Shown in pieces: positions 5,568-6,593 of a DNA stretch of 6,593 nucleotides. Numbering within the stretch: position 1 is the first letter of the stretch; every line of letters begins with the position of its first letter. The notes below the pieces were generated by a model. It did not search any database. It saw only the letters and a program-made list of their open reading frames with translations, and was not told the origin of the DNA. Origin of the DNA: an uncultured Eubacteriales bacterium (lineage in GTDB: Bacteria > Bacillota > Clostridia > Oscillospirales > Oscillospiraceae); the NCBI GenBank assembly GCA_902496595.1, contig CABVBV010000119.1:1-6593 (forward strand). The letters run 5' to 3'. The position numbers and the translations under genes are program-made.

Positions 5568-6593
5568 TTATTCCTCGACCTCCTTGAGCCGATCGACAAA
5601 TCCGCTGTCAAGCGCACTCTGCTTGTCCGCCTTGGCCTTGTACGCCCTGACGTTCGATGTGGCGTTCAGCACCGGGGTGATGGTGCCCGCTCCGGCCACG
5701 CAGCCTCCGGGGCAGGCCATGCCCTCAAGCAGATAGCCGTGCCTCTTTCCGGCCTTCGCCATGGTCATCATGCGGCGGCACTCGCGCAGACCGTCTCCGT
5801 ATTCGACTTCGATCTCGCGGTCGGGCGCTATCTTCGATATGACCTCGGCAACGGCGGCGGCAACTCCGCCTCCGACGGCAAAGCCGCGGCCCGCGCCCGT
5901 GCCGTACTCGAAGTCCTTGTCGCAGTCGTCGGGCTCGAGCGTTTTGAAGTCTATGTCCTTCGCGTCGAACATACCCTGGAGCTCCTCAAAGGTGAGCACG
6001 AAGTCCACGTCAGACCTGATAGTCCGCCTCGAAGCCTCGAGTTTCTTGGCGGCGCAGGGGCCGACAAAGACTATCCTCGCCTTCGGACGCTCCTTTTTCA
6101 TGAGCCTCGCAGTTATCACCATCGGCGTGAGCGCCATGGAGATGTTGTCCTTGAACTCGGGGAAGAGCTTCTTTGCCATGACGCTCCAGGCAGGGCAGCA
6201 GGAGGTGGCCATAAAATCCAGGTTTTCCGGCACGTTCTCCAGGAAGTCGTGCGCCTCCTCGACCGTGCAGAGGTCGGCTCCGATCGCGACCTCGACAGTG
6301 TCGGCGAAGCCCAGGATGCGCATGGCTTTTTTGAGCTTCCTCGGAGTGGCGTCGCTGCCGAACTGGCCGACAAAGGCCGGGGCCACGCAGGCGATGACCT
6401 CGTCTCCCTTGTTGATGGCCTGGATGAGCTGGAATATCTGGCTCTTGTCCGCGATGGCGGCGAAGGGGCAGTTTACAAGGCACATTCCGCAGGAGACGCA
6501 CTTGTTGTAGTCTATCTTGGCGCGGCCCTTCTCGTCGGAGCCTATGGCGTCCATGCCGCAGGCCTTGGCGCAGGGGCGCTCGATGCGGCTGAT
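5568..6593 (-). CDS. [FeFe] hydrogenase, group B-like, N-terminus beyond the window
   Basis: The visible 341 residues of this iron-sulfur enzyme catalyse reversible H2 production/oxidation with low-potential electrons, normally from ferredoxin. The reading frame stays open to the window edge, so the Met encoded at 6554 is internal: the preceding residues RPCAKACG belong to a [4Fe-4S] motif. Numbered from the edge, C8 and C12 end the first cluster motif and C32, C35, C38, C42 (CVSCGMCLVNCP) form the second set. All H-cluster motifs are present: TSCCPAW (C132/C133, the second being the usual proton-relay Cys), VGPCAAKKLE (C180) and GMACPGGCVAGAG (C294, C298). The GPC form of motif 2, the GAG end of motif 3 and the IDYNKC...DKSQI spacing fit group B (B1/B3-type) enzymes of anaerobic Firmicutes rather than HydA of group A. 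The ECF S component follows after 1 nt, so both are on one transcript. Maturases HydEFG are not in the window. Confidence 0.93.
   Translation of the reverse strand: MSRIERPCAKACGMDAIGSDEKGRAKIDYNKCVSCGMCLVNCPFAAIADKSQIFQLIQAINKGDEVIACVAPAFVGQFGSDATPRKLKKAMRILGFADTVEVAIGADLCTVEEAHDFLENVPENLDFMATSCCPAWSVMAKKLFPEFKDNISMALTPMVITARLMKKERPKARIVFVGPCAAKKLEASRRTIRSDVDFVLTFEELQGMFDAKDIDFKTLEPDDCDKDFEYGTGAGRGFAVGGGVAAAVAEVISKIAPDREIEVEYGDGLRECRRMMTMAKAGKRHGYLLEGMACPGGCVAGAGTITPVLNATSNVRAYKAKADKQSALDSGFVDRLKEVEE

Noticed and set aside
5567..5617. Upstream start at 5617 for the ECF S component
   Set aside because: It would add 17 charged residues read inside the hydrogenase gene. The ATG at 5566 lies 1 nt after that gene's stop and has ribosome-site sequence upstream.
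6552..6554. ATG at 6554 as the hydrogenase start
   Set aside because: The frame continues open to the window edge, and the residues just before it (RPCAKACG) supply cysteines expected for an iron-sulfur motif. The gene is partial, not short.
1354..6593. Codon-usage shift (AGG/ATA-rich redox operon versus CGC/ATC-richer hydrogenase) as a sign of horizontal transfer
   Set aside because: Arg codons read by eye show AGG and CGC both common in the two regions. The difference is small and could reflect expression level.
1..6593. CRISPR arrays, insertion sequences or tandem repeats
   Set aside because: No regularly spaced repeats, terminal inverted repeats with a transposase, or tandem units were seen on either strand.

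Overview
The window looks like a moderately GC-rich, strictly anaerobic member of the Firmicutes (Clostridia), possibly in the Oscillospiraceae or a relative. The reasons are a DUF975 membrane protein, a DUF3784-like membrane protein, a group B-type [FeFe] hydrogenase, an ECF transporter S component, strong AGGAGG ribosome binding sites and a tRNA gene that encodes its own CCA. The taxonomic placement is inferred from gene families; no 16S or other marker is present.

Layout from left to right. A complete tRNA-Ser(GGA) is followed by a hairpin terminator that can serve both strands. Next, on the minus strand, is a two-gene unit: a FadR/FCD-type GntR regulator and, overlapping its stop by 4 bp, a three-helix DUF3784-like membrane protein. 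The regulator is divergent from a plus-strand two-gene operon. That operon encodes a CrtI/phytoene-dehydrogenase-like FAD oxidoreductase and, 1 nt later, a PaaE/Hcr-like flavin reductase with a C-terminal plant-type [2Fe-2S] ferredoxin domain. The 176-bp divergent spacer holds recognisable promoters in both directions and a TTGTG-N7-CACAA palindrome between them. A long perfect hairpin then separates this operon from a plus-strand DUF975 membrane protein, which ends at another bidirectional terminator. The right end is minus-strand: a group B-type [FeFe] hydrogenase (its N-terminus lies beyond the window) followed 1 nt later by an ECF-type S component.

The most interesting unit is the regulator plus redox pair at about 165-4075. 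The reductase has FAD, NAD(P)H and [2Fe-2S] modules in one chain, so it is built to pass electrons from NAD(P)H to a partner, and the co-transcribed CrtI-like flavoprotein is the obvious partner. This suggests a small inducible system that saturates or desaturates C=C bonds in an unknown, probably hydrophobic or enone-like compound. The substrate cannot be read from the sequence. The remaining genes are recognisable families, and only the substrates and signals are unknown.

No CRISPR array, insertion sequence, phage gene or obvious attachment site was seen.
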